Positions 23,953-32,733 of a DNA stretch of 64,000 nucleotides are shown here, one piece after another. Position 1 is the first letter of the stretch, and every line of letters starts with the position of its first letter. The notes beneath the pieces were generated by a model, which worked only from the letters and a program-made list of their open reading frames with translations, did not search any database and was not told the origin of the DNA. Position numbers and translations under genes: made by a program. Origin of the DNA: Streptomyces sp. B3I8 (GTDB taxonomy: Bacteria > Actinomycetota > Actinomycetes > Streptomycetales > Streptomycetaceae); NCBI RefSeq assembly GCF_030816915.1, contig NZ_JAUSYN010000002.1, forward strand, positions 7,329,501-7,393,500. The letters are read 5' to 3'.

Positions 23953-24993
23953 TCAGTCCAGGTCGGACATGTCCAGGACGAAACGGTGGCGGACGTCGTT
24001 GCGGCCCAGGCGGTCGAGCGCCGTGTGGATCCGGGCGGAGGGAAGCACCTCCACGTCGGCGGTGATGCCGTGCGCGGCGCAGAAGCGAAGCATCTCGGCC
24101 GTCGACCGGCGGCCGCCGCTGCCCGCGGAACCGAGCTTCTTGCGGCCGACGAGCAGATCCATGACCTCGACGGTGACCGTACCCAGGTGGCCGAGGAGGC
24201 TGAGCGTGCCGTCCATCGCCACCAGCCGCAGGTGGGGAGCGAGGTCGTGGGGCACGGAGATCGTGTCGAGGACCACGTCGAAGCTGTTCCGGGCCGCGCT
24301 CGTGCGCCGGGTGTCCGTGGCGGCGATCAGTTCCCGCGCGCCCAGCCGGCGGGCGTCCTCCCGCTTGTCGCCGGTGCGGCTGAGGACGGTCGTGTCGGCG
24401 CCCAGCGCCACCGCCAGCTTGACCGCGAGGTGCCCCAGGCCGCCGAGCCCGGCCACGGCGACCCGGCTGCCCGGGCCCACCCCCAGTGAGCGCAGCGGCT
24501 CCCAGACGGTGACGCCCGCGCACATCAGCGGGGCGGCCCCGGCCGGGTCCAGACCGGCCGGGAGCGGATAGGCGAACGCCTCGCGCACGACGTACTCGCG
24601 GGAGAAACCACCGAGGGTGGTCGACCCGTCCTGCCGGTCCGTGCCGCCGTAGGTGAGGGTAGGGAAGGAGCGACAGAAGTTCTCCTGTCCGGCCTCGCAC
24701 ATGGCGCACGAGCCGCAGGAGTCGACGATGTTGCCGACCGCGACGGGGTCGCCGACCGAGAAGGCCGTCACCCCGGCCCCGGTCTCGGTCACCACACCGG
24801 TGAACTCGTGCCCGGGCACCAGGGGCTCGGGGGCGTCCGGGGCGTGCCCCCGGACGGCGTGCAGATCCGTGTGGCACAGCCCGCAGTGGTCCACTCGCAC
24901 CGCGAGGTCGTCCGCACGCAGGTCACGGCGGTGCAGAGGGGTGCGTCGCAGCGTATTGGGGCCGGTGGCCCGCCATCCGACGGTCGTTCGCAC
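23953..24993 (-). CDS. Zinc-dependent alcohol dehydrogenase (NAD(P)-dependent, YahK/AdhC-like)
   Basis: A 346-residue medium-chain alcohol dehydrogenase with all zinc ligands visible. Catalytic: C in CGLCHTDLH, then H-E in PGHEFTG. Structural: the lobe CGSCAMCEAGQENFC (C-x2-C-x2-C-x7-C). The cofactor fold is AVAGLGGLGHLAVKLA. The pattern matches YahK-type broad aldehyde reductases. GTG 24993 is preceded by GAGGAGGAG at a spacing of eight; the longer frame to 25146 runs through the operator region. It is divergent from the TetR gene at 25122, with a duplicated 17-bp sequence between them, so TetR repression is likely. Confidence 0.9.
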   Translation of the reverse strand: MRTTVGWRATGPNTLRRTPLHRRDLRADDLAVRVDHCGLCHTDLHAVRGHAPDAPEPLVPGHEFTGVVTETGAGVTAFSVGDPVAVGNIVDSCGSCAMCEAGQENFCRSFPTLTYGGTDRQDGSTTLGGFSREYVVREAFAYPLPAGLDPAGAAPLMCAGVTVWEPLRSLGVGPGSRVAVAGLGGLGHLAVKLAVALGADTTVLSRTGDKREDARRLGARELIAATDTRRTSAARNSFDVVLDTISVPHDLAPHLRLVAMDGTLSLLGHLGTVTVEVMDLLVGRKKLGSAGSGGRRSTAEMLRFCAAHGITADVEVLPSARIHTALDRLGRNDVRHRFVLDMSDLD

Positions 24994-25020
24994 AGTCCGA
25001 CTCCTCCTCGATCGATATGA

Positions 25021-25098
25021 CAAACAAACTGTTCGGTCTATTCGCTTCCCTCGCAGCCTAGGCACGAGGTGGGCCACAAAGCAAACCAACTGTTCTGT
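25021..25098. promoter_or_regulatory. Duplicated 17-bp TetR site between adh and tetR
   Basis: CAAACAAACTGTTCGGT (25021-25037) and CAAACCAACTGTTCTGT (25082-25098) are direct repeats with two mismatches, 61 bp apart. One sits next to each divergent promoter. The common core CAAACnAACTGTTC is much AT-richer than its surroundings. Confidence 0.7.
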
Positions 25099-25121
25099 TT
25101 GATGTTTGATAGGGTCCCCGC

Positions 25122-25712
25122 ATGCCGGAACAGCCCCAGACCTCACGCGGCGCCGCGACGTACCGGCGCATCCTGGACGCGGCCACCGAGGAGTTCGCCC
25201 GCCACGGCATCGCGGGGGCCCGCATCGAGCGCATCGTCACGGCGGCACGCACCAACAAGGCGCAGCTCTACGCCTACTTCGGCGACAAGGAACGCCTCTT
25301 CGACGCGATCTTCCTCGGCTCGCTGGAGCGCATCACCGACGTCGTGCCCATCGACGCGGACGACCTCCCGGGCTGGGCCGTGCGCCTCTACGACGAGTAC
25401 CTGCGCCGCCCGGACCTCATCCGGCTCGCCACCTGGACCCGGCTGGAGCGCCGGCCCGCCGGGCACCTGGTCGAGACCCACGAGCACTACGACGACCGCA
25501 AACTCGCCGCCATCGCCGAGGCGCAGGACGCCGGGCGGATCCGGCCGGGCGACCCCTTCGACCTCATGGCCGTGGTCATCGCCATGTCCATGGCCTGGTC
25601 GCCCGTGAGCAATGTGTACGCGGCCAGTGATCAGGAGCCCGACGCCGTGCACGACCGGCGCCGGGCCCTCCTGCGCGACTGCGTCCGAAGGGCCGTCACC
25701 GTCGCCGACTGA
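25122..25712 (+). CDS. TetR-family regulator of the divergent alcohol dehydrogenase
   Basis: A 196-residue TetR protein. The HTH is at residues about 12-58 (ILDAATEEFARHGIAGARIE, RTNKAQLYAYFGDKERLFD). The ligand domain includes the sequence IRPGDPFDLMAVVIAMSMAW often seen in actinobacterial TetR repressors of dehydrogenase genes. It starts 128 bp from the divergent zinc alcohol dehydrogenase. The ATG sits about 23 bp after the second copy of the operator, consistent with autorepression. Confidence 0.89.
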   Translation: MPEQPQTSRGAATYRRILDAATEEFARHGIAGARIERIVTAARTNKAQLYAYFGDKERLFDAIFLGSLERITDVVPIDADDLPGWAVRLYDEYLRRPDLIRLATWTRLERRPAGHLVETHEHYDDRKLAAIAEAQDAGRIRPGDPFDLMAVVIAMSMAWSPVSNVYAASDQEPDAVHDRRRALLRDCVRRAVTVAD

Positions 25713-25852
25713 GAGGGCGTCCCGCCGGCGACAGGCTCCGCCCGCAGGGAGCAACCGGCCCGGCCCGCAAGGGGATTGACCGGGCGTCAGAACCGTCGAT
25801 AGCTTGCCTGATGCCTGACAACGTTGTCTTTCCGCCTGTGAAGGGAACATCC

Positions 25853-28057
25853 ATGCGAAGATGCGCCACCCTTCTCGCCCTGCTGCTGACGACCGCGGGC
25901 CTCTCCTCGACCGCCACGGCCCTCCCCGCGACCGCCACGTCTGCCGCCCCGCCCTCCGCCGCGGCCGCCGCCCCGTCCTCCGCGGCGGCGGAACGGGGGA
26001 GCTGGACCGGCACCTGGGCAGCTGCGGCGAGCGGCACGGCGAGCGACACCGGGTACGCCGGATACACCCTCCGCAACCTCGTCCGCACGAGCGTCGGCGG
26101 CGACCGGATCCGCGTGAAACTCTCCAACGCCCTCGGCACCCGACCCGTCCTGTTCGCCCACACCACCGTGGGGCTGCAGAAGGTGCCCGACAGCGCCGCG
26201 CTCGCGCCCGGTTCCCTGCGCGACCTCACCTTCGACGGGCACCGGGCCGTCACCGTCCCCGCGGGCGCCGAGGTCTACAGCGATCCGGTCGCCCTCCCCG
26301 TCGCCGCGGCCGCCGACCTGTTCGTCACCACCTACACCCCCGACCCGTCCGGACCGGTCACCCTGCACGCCGCCGGGCTGACCACCTCGTACTACGCCAC
26401 GGACGGCACCGACCACGCAGGGGACCTCGGCGGCGCCGGGCTGCCCTCGACGACCCAGTCCTGGCACTACGTCACCGAGGTCGACGTCCGGCCCGGCCGG
26501 CCCGAGGCCGCGACGGGCAGCGGCGCCGTCGTCGCCCTCGGCGACTCGATCACCGACGGGATCGCTTCGACGCCCGGCACGGACCGGCGCTGGCCGGACC
26601 GGCTGGCGGCCCGGCTGCGCGCGAGCCACGGCCCGGCCCGCGGGTTCGGCGTGCTCAACGCGGGCATCAGCGGCAACCGCGTGCTGCACGAGGGCACCGG
26701 ACCCAGCGCCCGGGACAGACTGGACCGGGACGTGCTGCGCCGCGCGGGCGCGCGGACCGTCATCGTGCTCGAAGGCATCAACGACATCCAGCGGATCCCG
26801 GGCGAGGGCAGCGCCGACGAGATCGTCACGGGGCTGCGTGACATCGCCGACCGCGCGCACGCCGCCGGCCTGCGCGTGCTGGGCGGCACCCTCATCCCCT
26901 TCGAGGGATGGCAGACGTACGGGCCGGAGCAGGAGGCCGCCCGCGAGACCGTGAACACGTGGATCCGCGACGGCGGGGTCGTCGACGCGGTGGTCGACTT
27001 CGACGCCGCCGTACGCGACCCGGCGGACCCGCACCGCATGCGGACGGAATACGACAGCGGCGACCATCTGCACCCGAACGACGAGGGGCTGCGGGCCATG
27101 GCCGACGCGGTGGACCTGGACGCGCTCGGCCGCCCGGATCCGGCGCGTCTCGCGCCGTACCTCCGTCCCGTGCGCTCGCTCACCCTCGCCGCGGCCCCGG
27201 GGCGGGCCGTCACGATCGCCGGCCGTGCGGCCACCGTCCCGTTCGTCACCCGCACGACCGTCCAGGGCCCCGGCACGGTCCGCGGAAAGGTCACCGCGAG
27301 CCTCGACGGCAAGCGGTACGCGCACCCCTTCGCGGTACGCAGCGACGGCCGCTTCGCGCAGGTCGACGTGGCGCTGGACGTGCCCGTGCCGGCCGCCCTG
27401 GCGGCCGGTGAGCACCACGTCCGGTTCACGGTCCGCACCCGCGACGGCCGCAGCCGGACCGCGACGGCCGTCCTGGACGTCCGCGGCCTGGGCTGCGCAC
27501 AGTCCGACGACTCCTGCCCGGTGGACCTGACCGGCGCCTACGACCGCGACTCGATCGCGAGCGCCGACCATCCGGACGACGGCGACTTCGACGGCCTGGG
27601 CTGGAGCTACGCCGCCGAGACCCTGCCCGCGAACGGCCCGTCCGTGCTCGCGGGGGCGCCGTTCGCGTTCCCCTCCTCGGCCGACGGGACGAAGAACACC
27701 GTCACCGCCCAGGGGCAGACACTGGAGCTGCCCGGGCTACGGGCCCGGCAACTGCGCGTACTGGGGGCCGCCTCCGGCGGCGCGGCGGAGGGAACCGCCA
27801 CGCTCACCTACGCCGACGGCTCCACCGCCGCCGTGTCCCTGGGGTTCAGCGACTGGGCGGGGCAGCCGCAGCCCGGCGAGACGGTCGCCGTGGCGGCGCC
27901 GTACCGGTACCGGGCGGGCACGGGCCGCGACGGTCCGGCCGTCCGTATCTTCGCGCGCACACTCCCGCTGGACCCGGACCGGGTGCTCCGCTCGGTCCGA
28001 CTGCCGGACGACACCCGCCTGAAACTGTTCGCCGCGACCGTCGACCAGAGCGGCTGA
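25853..28057 (+). CDS. Secreted SGNH/GDSL-family hydrolase with C-terminal beta-sandwich domain
   Basis: A 734-residue exported esterase-type enzyme. The signal peptide is about residues 1-35 (MRRCATLLALLLTTAG...). An N-terminal beta domain (about 45-210) precedes the SGNH core. Block I is VVALGDSITDGIAS (nucleophile Ser), block II NAGISGNRVL (Gly), block III VIVLEGINDIQ (Asn), and block V DHLHPNDEG (Asp-His). Residues about 570-730 form a further beta-sandwich of unknown role that starts after LGCAQSDDSCPVDLTGAYD. ATG 25853 is chosen over 25811 because AAGGGA precedes it and a clean signal peptide follows. A likely role is deacylation of polysaccharide or glycan esters outside the cell. Confidence 0.87.
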   Translation: MRRCATLLALLLTTAGLSSTATALPATATSAAPPSAAAAAPSSAAAERGSWTGTWAAAASGTASDTGYAGYTLRNLVRTSVGGDRIRVKLSNALGTRPVLFAHTTVGLQKVPDSAALAPGSLRDLTFDGHRAVTVPAGAEVYSDPVALPVAAAADLFVTTYTPDPSGPVTLHAAGLTTSYYATDGTDHAGDLGGAGLPSTTQSWHYVTEVDVRPGRPEAATGSGAVVALGDSITDGIASTPGTDRRWPDRLAARLRASHGPARGFGVLNAGISGNRVLHEGTGPSARDRLDRDVLRRAGARTVIVLEGINDIQRIPGEGSADEIVTGLRDIADRAHAAGLRVLGGTLIPFEGWQTYGPEQEAARETVNTWIRDGGVVDAVVDFDAAVRDPADPHRMRTEYDSGDHLHPNDEGLRAMADAVDLDALGRPDPARLAPYLRPVRSLTLAAAPGRAVTIAGRAATVPFVTRTTVQGPGTVRGKVTASLDGKRYAHPFAVRSDGRFAQVDVALDVPVPAALAAGEHHVRFTVRTRDGRSRTATAVLDVRGLGCAQSDDSCPVDLTGAYDRDSIASADHPDDGDFDGLGWSYAAETLPANGPSVLAGAPFAFPSSADGTKNTVTAQGQTLELPGLRARQLRVLGAASGGAAEGTATLTYADGSTAAVSLGFSDWAGQPQPGETVAVAAPYRYRAGTGRDGPAVRIFARTLPLDPDRVLRSVRLPDDTRLKLFAATVDQSG

Positions 28058-28087
28058 CAACCGGACGGGCCCACCCACTCCCGTTCG

Positions 28088-28118
28088 CCCCGGCTGCCCG
28101 ACATACGGGCAGCCGGGG
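28088..28118. terminator. Bidirectional terminator between SGNH hydrolase and TetR genes
   Basis: Arms at 28088-28100 and 28106-28118 are perfectly complementary over 13 bp (CCCCGGCTGCCCG) with an ACATA loop, between convergent genes. Confidence 0.85.
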
Positions 28119-28166
28119 CGGTCCCGTACCGGCGTGCGGCAGGTGCCGCCGCGCCGGGTGAGCCGT

Positions 28167-28793
28167 TCACCCCCGCAGCCGCGGTGCCGGTGGCATCGGG
28201 GGAGGGGGAGTGTCGCCCTCCGGGACCGCGCGGAACGCCTCGATGACATACGCGGCGAAGCGGCGCGAGGCCGCGAGGCGCGTGGCGTGGGGGGTGTCCT
28301 GCAGGCCGCGGTGGGCCATCAGCATGAGGACCAGGTCGTCCACGACGAACCCGGGCCGCAGGCGTCCGGCCCGCTGCGCGCGGCGGGAGAGCTCGGCGAC
28401 CGCGCGCAGCGCCTGCTCCCGGTCGGCGCTGAAGTCCAGGGCCTCGGGGAACGCGGCCATGAACGCGTCGGCGAACCCCCGGCTCTCGGCGTGGAGTGCG
28501 CAGACGCGCTCGATCACCTCGCGGAAGCCGTGCCACGGGTCCGGGTCGGCGAGGGCGTCGTGGACCGCGGACCGGCAGACACGCCGCTGCTCGGCGTAGG
28601 TCTCCAGGACCAGGTCGCGCTTGGTCGGGAAGTGCCGGTACAGCGTGGCGGGGCCGACACCCGCGTGCCGGGCGATCTCACGCATCGGCGCGCCGAGCCC
28701 CTCCGCACCGAAGACTGCGCGCGCGGCCTCCAGGATGCGGAGCCGGTTGTCGCGGGCGTCGGAGCGGGCGGGGTGAGTCAGTTGCTCGGTCAT
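28167..28793 (-). CDS. TetR-family regulator
   Basis: A 208-residue TetR protein with the HTH at residues about 15-65 (ILEAARAVFGAEGLGAPMRE, GVGPATLYRHFPTKRDLV). The C-terminal ligand domain ends in a Pro-rich tail (TPPPPMPPAPRLRG). It is divergent from a quinone-oxidoreductase-like gene at 28905, and a GC-rich palindrome (28811-28831) lies 20 bp upstream of its start. The pair has the common layout of a TetR repressor and an inducible NADPH-dependent reductase. Confidence 0.88.
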   Translation of the reverse strand: MTEQLTHPARSDARDNRLRILEAARAVFGAEGLGAPMREIARHAGVGPATLYRHFPTKRDLVLETYAEQRRVCRSAVHDALADPDPWHGFREVIERVCALHAESRGFADAFMAAFPEALDFSADREQALRAVAELSRRAQRAGRLRPGFVVDDLVLMLMAHRGLQDTPHATRLAASRRFAAYVIEAFRAVPEGDTPPPPMPPAPRLRG

Positions 28794-28810
28794 GGTCTCT
28801 CACTTTAGCC

Positions 28811-28831
28811 AACCGGACGGGGGCGTCCGTT
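28811..28831. promoter_or_regulatory. TetR operator candidate
   Basis: AACCGGACG-GGGG-CGTCCGTT: the 6-bp arms CGGACG/CGTCCG are perfect, with flanking AA/TT, in the 111-bp region between the divergent TetR and MDR genes. Confidence 0.55.
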
Positions 28832-28904
28832 ACGTTGCGAGGACGGCGGGGCCCGCCGGGAAGGGTCGCGGGCCCGGCCGTTCCGTCGAACGAGGAGTGG
28901 TGAC

Positions 28905-29867
28905 ATGAAGGCCGTTGTGATCAGGACGTTCGGGGCGCCCGAAGGGCTGGAGGTCGTCGACCTGCCGGTGCCCGCCCCCGGCCCCGGGCAGGTGCGGATC
29001 ACGACCGAGGCGATCGGGGTCGGCGGCGTCGACGCCGTGATCCGCCGGGCCACGATCGGCGGCCTCGGTCTCAAGGAGGGGCACCTCCTCGGCAGCGAGG
29101 CCGCGGGCACCGTGGACGCGGTCGGGGAGGGCGTGGACGCCTCATGGGTGGGGCGGCGCGTATGGGCGTTCACGGGGCTGACCGGCGCGTACGCCGAGCG
29201 GGCCGTCGCCGCGGTCGAGGACGTCCTCCCGCTGCCCGAGGGGCTGACCGCCACCGACGCGGTGACACTCGGCAGCTCCGGCGTCGTCGCCCACTTCGCC
29301 CTGGACCGCGCCCGTCCCGCCCCCGGCGAGAGCGTACTGGTGCGCGGTGCGGCGGGCAGCATCGGACTCTCGACGGTCCAGCTCGCGGCCGGTCGCGGTG
29401 CCGGCGCGGTCGCGGTGACCACCTCGTCGGCCGAGCGCGGCGAGCGCCTGCGCGACCTGGGCGCGACGCATGTCCTGGACCGCTCCGGCGAGGGCGGCGC
29501 GGACGCGCCCGAGGGCTTCGACGTGGTGATCGACGTCGTGGGCGGCCCCGGTCTTCCCGGGATCGTGGACCGGTTGAACCCCAACGGCCGGTACGTGATC
29601 GTCGGCGTCGTCGCCGGACAGCCCCCGGCGGACTTCGGCACCCGGCTGCTGGACGGCTTCCGCAAGTCCCTGACGTTCGCCACCCTCAGCCTGGACACCG
29701 TGCCCAACGCCGACCGGCAGAAGGTGCGGGCGGCGCAGTTCGCCGACGCCGCACGGGGGGAGCTGCGCACGGTCGTGCACGACGTGCTGCCGCTGGTGGA
29801 CGCGGCGAAGGCCCACCGGGCGATGGACGAGGGAACAGTGTTCGGCAGGATCGTGTTGGTTCCCTGA
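28905..29867 (+). CDS. MDR-family quinone oxidoreductase-like protein
   Basis: A 320-residue zinc-free medium-chain reductase of the quinone oxidoreductase group. The N-terminal GroES-like fold starts MKAVVIRTFGAPEGLEVVDLP. The NADPH site is VLVRGAAGSIGLSTVQLAAG, followed by GYVIVGVVAG-type strands and the C-terminal helix AKAHRAMDEGTVFGRIVLV. GAGG precedes the ATG. It is probably controlled by the divergent TetR protein. A likely role is reduction of quinones or other electrophiles; the substrate is unknown. Confidence 0.88.
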   Translation: MKAVVIRTFGAPEGLEVVDLPVPAPGPGQVRITTEAIGVGGVDAVIRRATIGGLGLKEGHLLGSEAAGTVDAVGEGVDASWVGRRVWAFTGLTGAYAERAVAAVEDVLPLPEGLTATDAVTLGSSGVVAHFALDRARPAPGESVLVRGAAGSIGLSTVQLAAGRGAGAVAVTTSSAERGERLRDLGATHVLDRSGEGGADAPEGFDVVIDVVGGPGLPGIVDRLNPNGRYVIVGVVAGQPPADFGTRLLDGFRKSLTFATLSLDTVPNADRQKVRAAQFADAARGELRTVVHDVLPLVDAAKAHRAMDEGTVFGRIVLVP

Positions 29868-30003
29868 ACCGGTGCGGGGGAGCGGCATCCGGGCGGCGGT
29901 TTCCTTCGCCCCCGCCGCTCCTTCCCGTTCCGGCCCGGGGGGGCTACGCCCCCGGACCCCCGGCAGGACCGCGCCCACGCGGCGCAGCCGCATGTCGACA
30001 CGG

Positions 30004-30031
30004 CCCCGCGCCCCTGAGAAGGGGCGCGGGG
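30004..30031. terminator. 12-bp GC hairpin with GAGA loop between convergent genes
   Basis: CCCCGCGCCCCT (30004-30015) and AGGGGCGCGGGG (30020-30031) form a perfect stem closed by GAGA. A second, weaker inverted repeat (CCGGGGG/CCCCCGG, 29935-29955) lies just upstream. This sequence is a well-known, widely dispersed intergenic palindrome in Streptomyces. Here it separates the convergent MDR and FGE-like genes and ends the biosynthetic cluster. Confidence 0.75.
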
Positions 30032-30046
30032 AACCGCGGGAGCACC

Positions 30047-31033
30047 TCAGGACTCGGCCAGCCGGAAGCCCATGGCGTACATGTCCCGGTGGTACCAGCC
30101 GTGCCGGCGGCGGCAGCGGGCCAGGTCCGCGAAGCGGGTGAAGCTGCCGCCGCGGGCGATGCGGTACGCCGCCCGGCCGCCCAGGTCGTCCTCGATCGTC
30201 TCGCCGCCGGGGTAGGGGCGGTAGTCGTCGGACACGTACTCCTCCACGTTGCCGCCCATGTCGGCGGCGCCGAACGGGGAGCGGCCCGCCGGGTACATGC
30301 CGACCGGAGTGGTGGACAGGGGGCCGTGCTCCACCGTGTTGGCGCGTTCGGGGTCCATCTCCTCGCCCCACGGGTAGGCCCGTCCGTCCCCGCCGCCCGC
30401 CGCGTACTCCCACTCGGCCTCCGTCGGCAGCCGGAAGGACCGCCCGGTGCGCGCCGCCAGCCATGCCGCGTAGCGCTCCGCGTCCTGCGGCGCGACCGTC
30501 CACACCGGATGGTTGGCGAGCTCCGCCGGATAGCCGCCGAACCGCCAGGACGAAGGCGGGGGAGCGGCGTCCGGCTCCGCCACCAGGAAGGCGTGGTACT
30601 CCAGGTTGGTGACCGGGTAACGGCCGATCCGGAACGCCGGCACGTCCGCCTCGTACTGCGGGGCCTCCTTGGCGATCCAGTCCCGCACCACGCCCACGTG
30701 GTGCCACCGCGCGGTCACCGCGTCCACCCGGTCCGCGGGCAGCCCCAGCCGCACGCGCGCCGCGGGCACGTCGACCATCGCGGGGTCGTCGGGGACGATC
30801 CGGGGGTCGCCGAGCAGGGCCAGCAGCCGTCCGGCGGCGAGCCGGGTGAGGAACTCCGCGGCCGGGTCCTCGACGGTGCGGGCGAGGTCGCGCGAGCCGC
30901 GGAAGGCCAGCAGCCGCGCCCGGTTGTTCGCTTCGGCCTCGTCGACCCGCGGGACGAAGGAGGCGGGCAGGCCCATCGTGGCGCGGTCGTCGAGGGCGTG
31001 CGGATCGACCGGTGGCGGGGTGATGGTACTCAT
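30047..31033 (-). CDS. SUMF1/FGE-like protein (ToxD-like) of the putative azapteridine cluster
   Basis: A 328-residue protein. Residues about 120-328 are an FGE-sulfatase/EgtB-type fold: FRIGRYPVTNLEYHAFLVAE, FRLPTEAEWEYAAGGGDGRA, YPWGEEMDPERANTVEHG, FGAADMGGNVEEYVSDDY, ARGGSFTRF and MGFRLAES. The first 115 residues are a helical region without a family I can name. In toxoflavin clusters the product called ToxD is, as I recall, of this type, but its exact chemistry was not known to me. The start (ATG 31033) overlaps the WD40 stop by four bases, so it is the third gene of a translationally coupled trio. Whether it binds copper or iron, or only acts as a scaffold, is open. Confidence 0.82.
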   Translation of the reverse strand: MSTITPPPVDPHALDDRATMGLPASFVPRVDEAEANNRARLLAFRGSRDLARTVEDPAAEFLTRLAAGRLLALLGDPRIVPDDPAMVDVPAARVRLGLPADRVDAVTARWHHVGVVRDWIAKEAPQYEADVPAFRIGRYPVTNLEYHAFLVAEPDAAPPPSSWRFGGYPAELANHPVWTVAPQDAERYAAWLAARTGRSFRLPTEAEWEYAAGGGDGRAYPWGEEMDPERANTVEHGPLSTTPVGMYPAGRSPFGAADMGGNVEEYVSDDYRPYPGGETIEDDLGGRAAYRIARGGSFTRFADLARCRRRHGWYHRDMYAMGFRLAES

Positions 31034-32733
31034 GCGGCGATCCTCTCGCCCGTCGGGACCTCGTGCACGGAACCGTCGTAGGAGGAGGCCAGGAACTGCC
31101 CCTTGGCGGGGTCGTAGCACAGGCAGGAGATGCCGGCCGCGGTCGGCCTGCCGACGTACGACCAGGTGTCGGTCCGCAGGTCGCGGACGGCGACCGTGCC
31201 CGCGTACGAGCCGCTGGCGACGAACCGGCCGTCGTCGGAGGCGGCCACGCACTTGATGGAGTGGTCGTGCGGGGTGGGTGTCGCCCGGCTGGTGCGGCCG
31301 CGCCAGACGCGCAGCGTGCGGTCCCTGCCCACGCTGGCGAAGGCCCCCTCGTCCAGCGCCGCGCACCCGTTGGCGATCTGGTCGTGCGCCTTCTCGACGC
31401 GCCCGGTCTCCTCGAAGTCGGTCAGGGAGAACCAGCACACGGAGGTGTCGGCGCAGACGGCGAACAGGGTGTCGCCGGAGATCGCCACGTCCTTGACCGG
31501 GTTGGTGTGCAGCGGCAGTGTCGCCACGTGCCGGACCTGCTCGCCGACGGAGAAGACCAGGCCCTCGCCGGTGTAGGCGCCCACCACGACATGCGGCACC
31601 CCGTCCCGTTCGAAGACCGCCGCGCAGTTCAGCGGCGAACGGTGCTGGAACAGCGTCCGGCCGTCGGCGGCGTCGAAGAGCCGGCCGAGCTGACCGCCGG
31701 TCAGCATGCGGTCGCCCACCGGGATCAGGAAGTTGCACAGGCTGCCCGTGACGGCGACCTGCTGTCCGTCCCGCCACACGACGCCCGCGTCCCCGGTGGT
31801 CCACACCCCGTCCGCGGCGGCCGTGATCGCGTTCAGGCAGCGCGTCCGTTCGACGCCCGTCAGGTCCCATGTCCCGCTGTCCAGGTCGTACGTGGCGTAG
31901 GCGGTGCCGAAGGTGCCGAAGACGACGGTGCGGTCGTCCAGGAACGCGCAGGAACGGGGCCACACCTCGGCGGGGAACTCCGTGGTGTGTGTCAGGACCG
32001 GTTCGCCGTCGGTGCCCGAACAGTCCCACACCCGCAGCGTGCGGTCGTAGCTGAGGCTCACCAGGGACTGCGTGGCGGCGTGGTGGACGAGCCGCTTGAT
32101 GCCGGCCTCGTGGGCGCGGTGCTGGGTGGTGCGCGAGCCGGTGATGGTGACGATCTCGCCGTTGTCGTTGCCCGCGTAGATCACCCCGGTGGGAGTGATG
32201 GCGATGGTGTCGGTCTCCGCGTCCCCCAGATCGACGTCGCCCGTCATGGCGTGGGTCTCCAGGGACCACCGCTTGACCGTGCCGTCGTCGCTGGAGGTCA
32301 CCAGCTCCGTGCCGTCGGCCAGCCAGGCGACGGAGAGGATGTCGGCCGTGTGCCCCTCGAGCCGGGCGACGACGGCCCCGGTGTCGAGGTCGTGGACGCG
32401 GATGAGGTGGTCCCGGGCGACGGTCGCGACGAGCGGCCTGCTCGGGTGGAAGGCCGCCATGTCGACGTCGTCCCGGTGCTCGCTCAGCACGGTCCGCAGC
32501 TTCAGGTCGGGCAGTGACCACACCCGGGCGGTGTAGTCGCTGGAGGCGGTGAGCAGCAGGGTGCCGTCCGCGTTGAACTCGACGTGGTTGGCGAGGTGGT
32601 CGTGGTGGGCGCGGGCCAGCGGGCGGCGCTCGGCGGCGTCCCACAGGATGACCTGGTTGTCGTAGCCGGCCGTCGCCACGAGTTCTCCGCCGAAGGCCGC
32701 GATGCCGCTGATGGGACCATGGTGACGTATCAT
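31030..32733 (-). CDS. WD40 beta-propeller protein (ToxC-like)
   Basis: A 567-residue WD40 protein with no signal peptide or membrane segment. At least ten blade-like repeats can be followed, with classic ends such as GYDNQVILWDAAERR, SSDYTARVWSLPDL, SSDDGTVKRWSLET, LSYDRTLRVWDCSG and GRDRTLRVWRGRT, and with GH/D-S-T-W positions partly kept. It lies between the FMN reductase-GTP cyclohydrolase II fusion and the FGE-like protein, overlapping both by ATGA, so the three are made in fixed ratio. A WD-repeat protein (ToxC) beside GTP cyclohydrolase II is a recalled hallmark of toxoflavin-type clusters. Inference: it is a scaffold or an unusual enzyme of the pathway. Confidence 0.83.
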   Translation of the reverse strand: MIRHHGPISGIAAFGGELVATAGYDNQVILWDAAERRPLARAHHDHLANHVEFNADGTLLLTASSDYTARVWSLPDLKLRTVLSEHRDDVDMAAFHPSRPLVATVARDHLIRVHDLDTGAVVARLEGHTADILSVAWLADGTELVTSSDDGTVKRWSLETHAMTGDVDLGDAETDTIAITPTGVIYAGNDNGEIVTITGSRTTQHRAHEAGIKRLVHHAATQSLVSLSYDRTLRVWDCSGTDGEPVLTHTTEFPAEVWPRSCAFLDDRTVVFGTFGTAYATYDLDSGTWDLTGVERTRCLNAITAAADGVWTTGDAGVVWRDGQQVAVTGSLCNFLIPVGDRMLTGGQLGRLFDAADGRTLFQHRSPLNCAAVFERDGVPHVVVGAYTGEGLVFSVGEQVRHVATLPLHTNPVKDVAISGDTLFAVCADTSVCWFSLTDFEETGRVEKAHDQIANGCAALDEGAFASVGRDRTLRVWRGRTSRATPTPHDHSIKCVAASDDGRFVASGSYAGTVAVRDLRTDTWSYVGRPTAAGISCLCYDPAKGQFLASSYDGSVHEVPTGERIAA

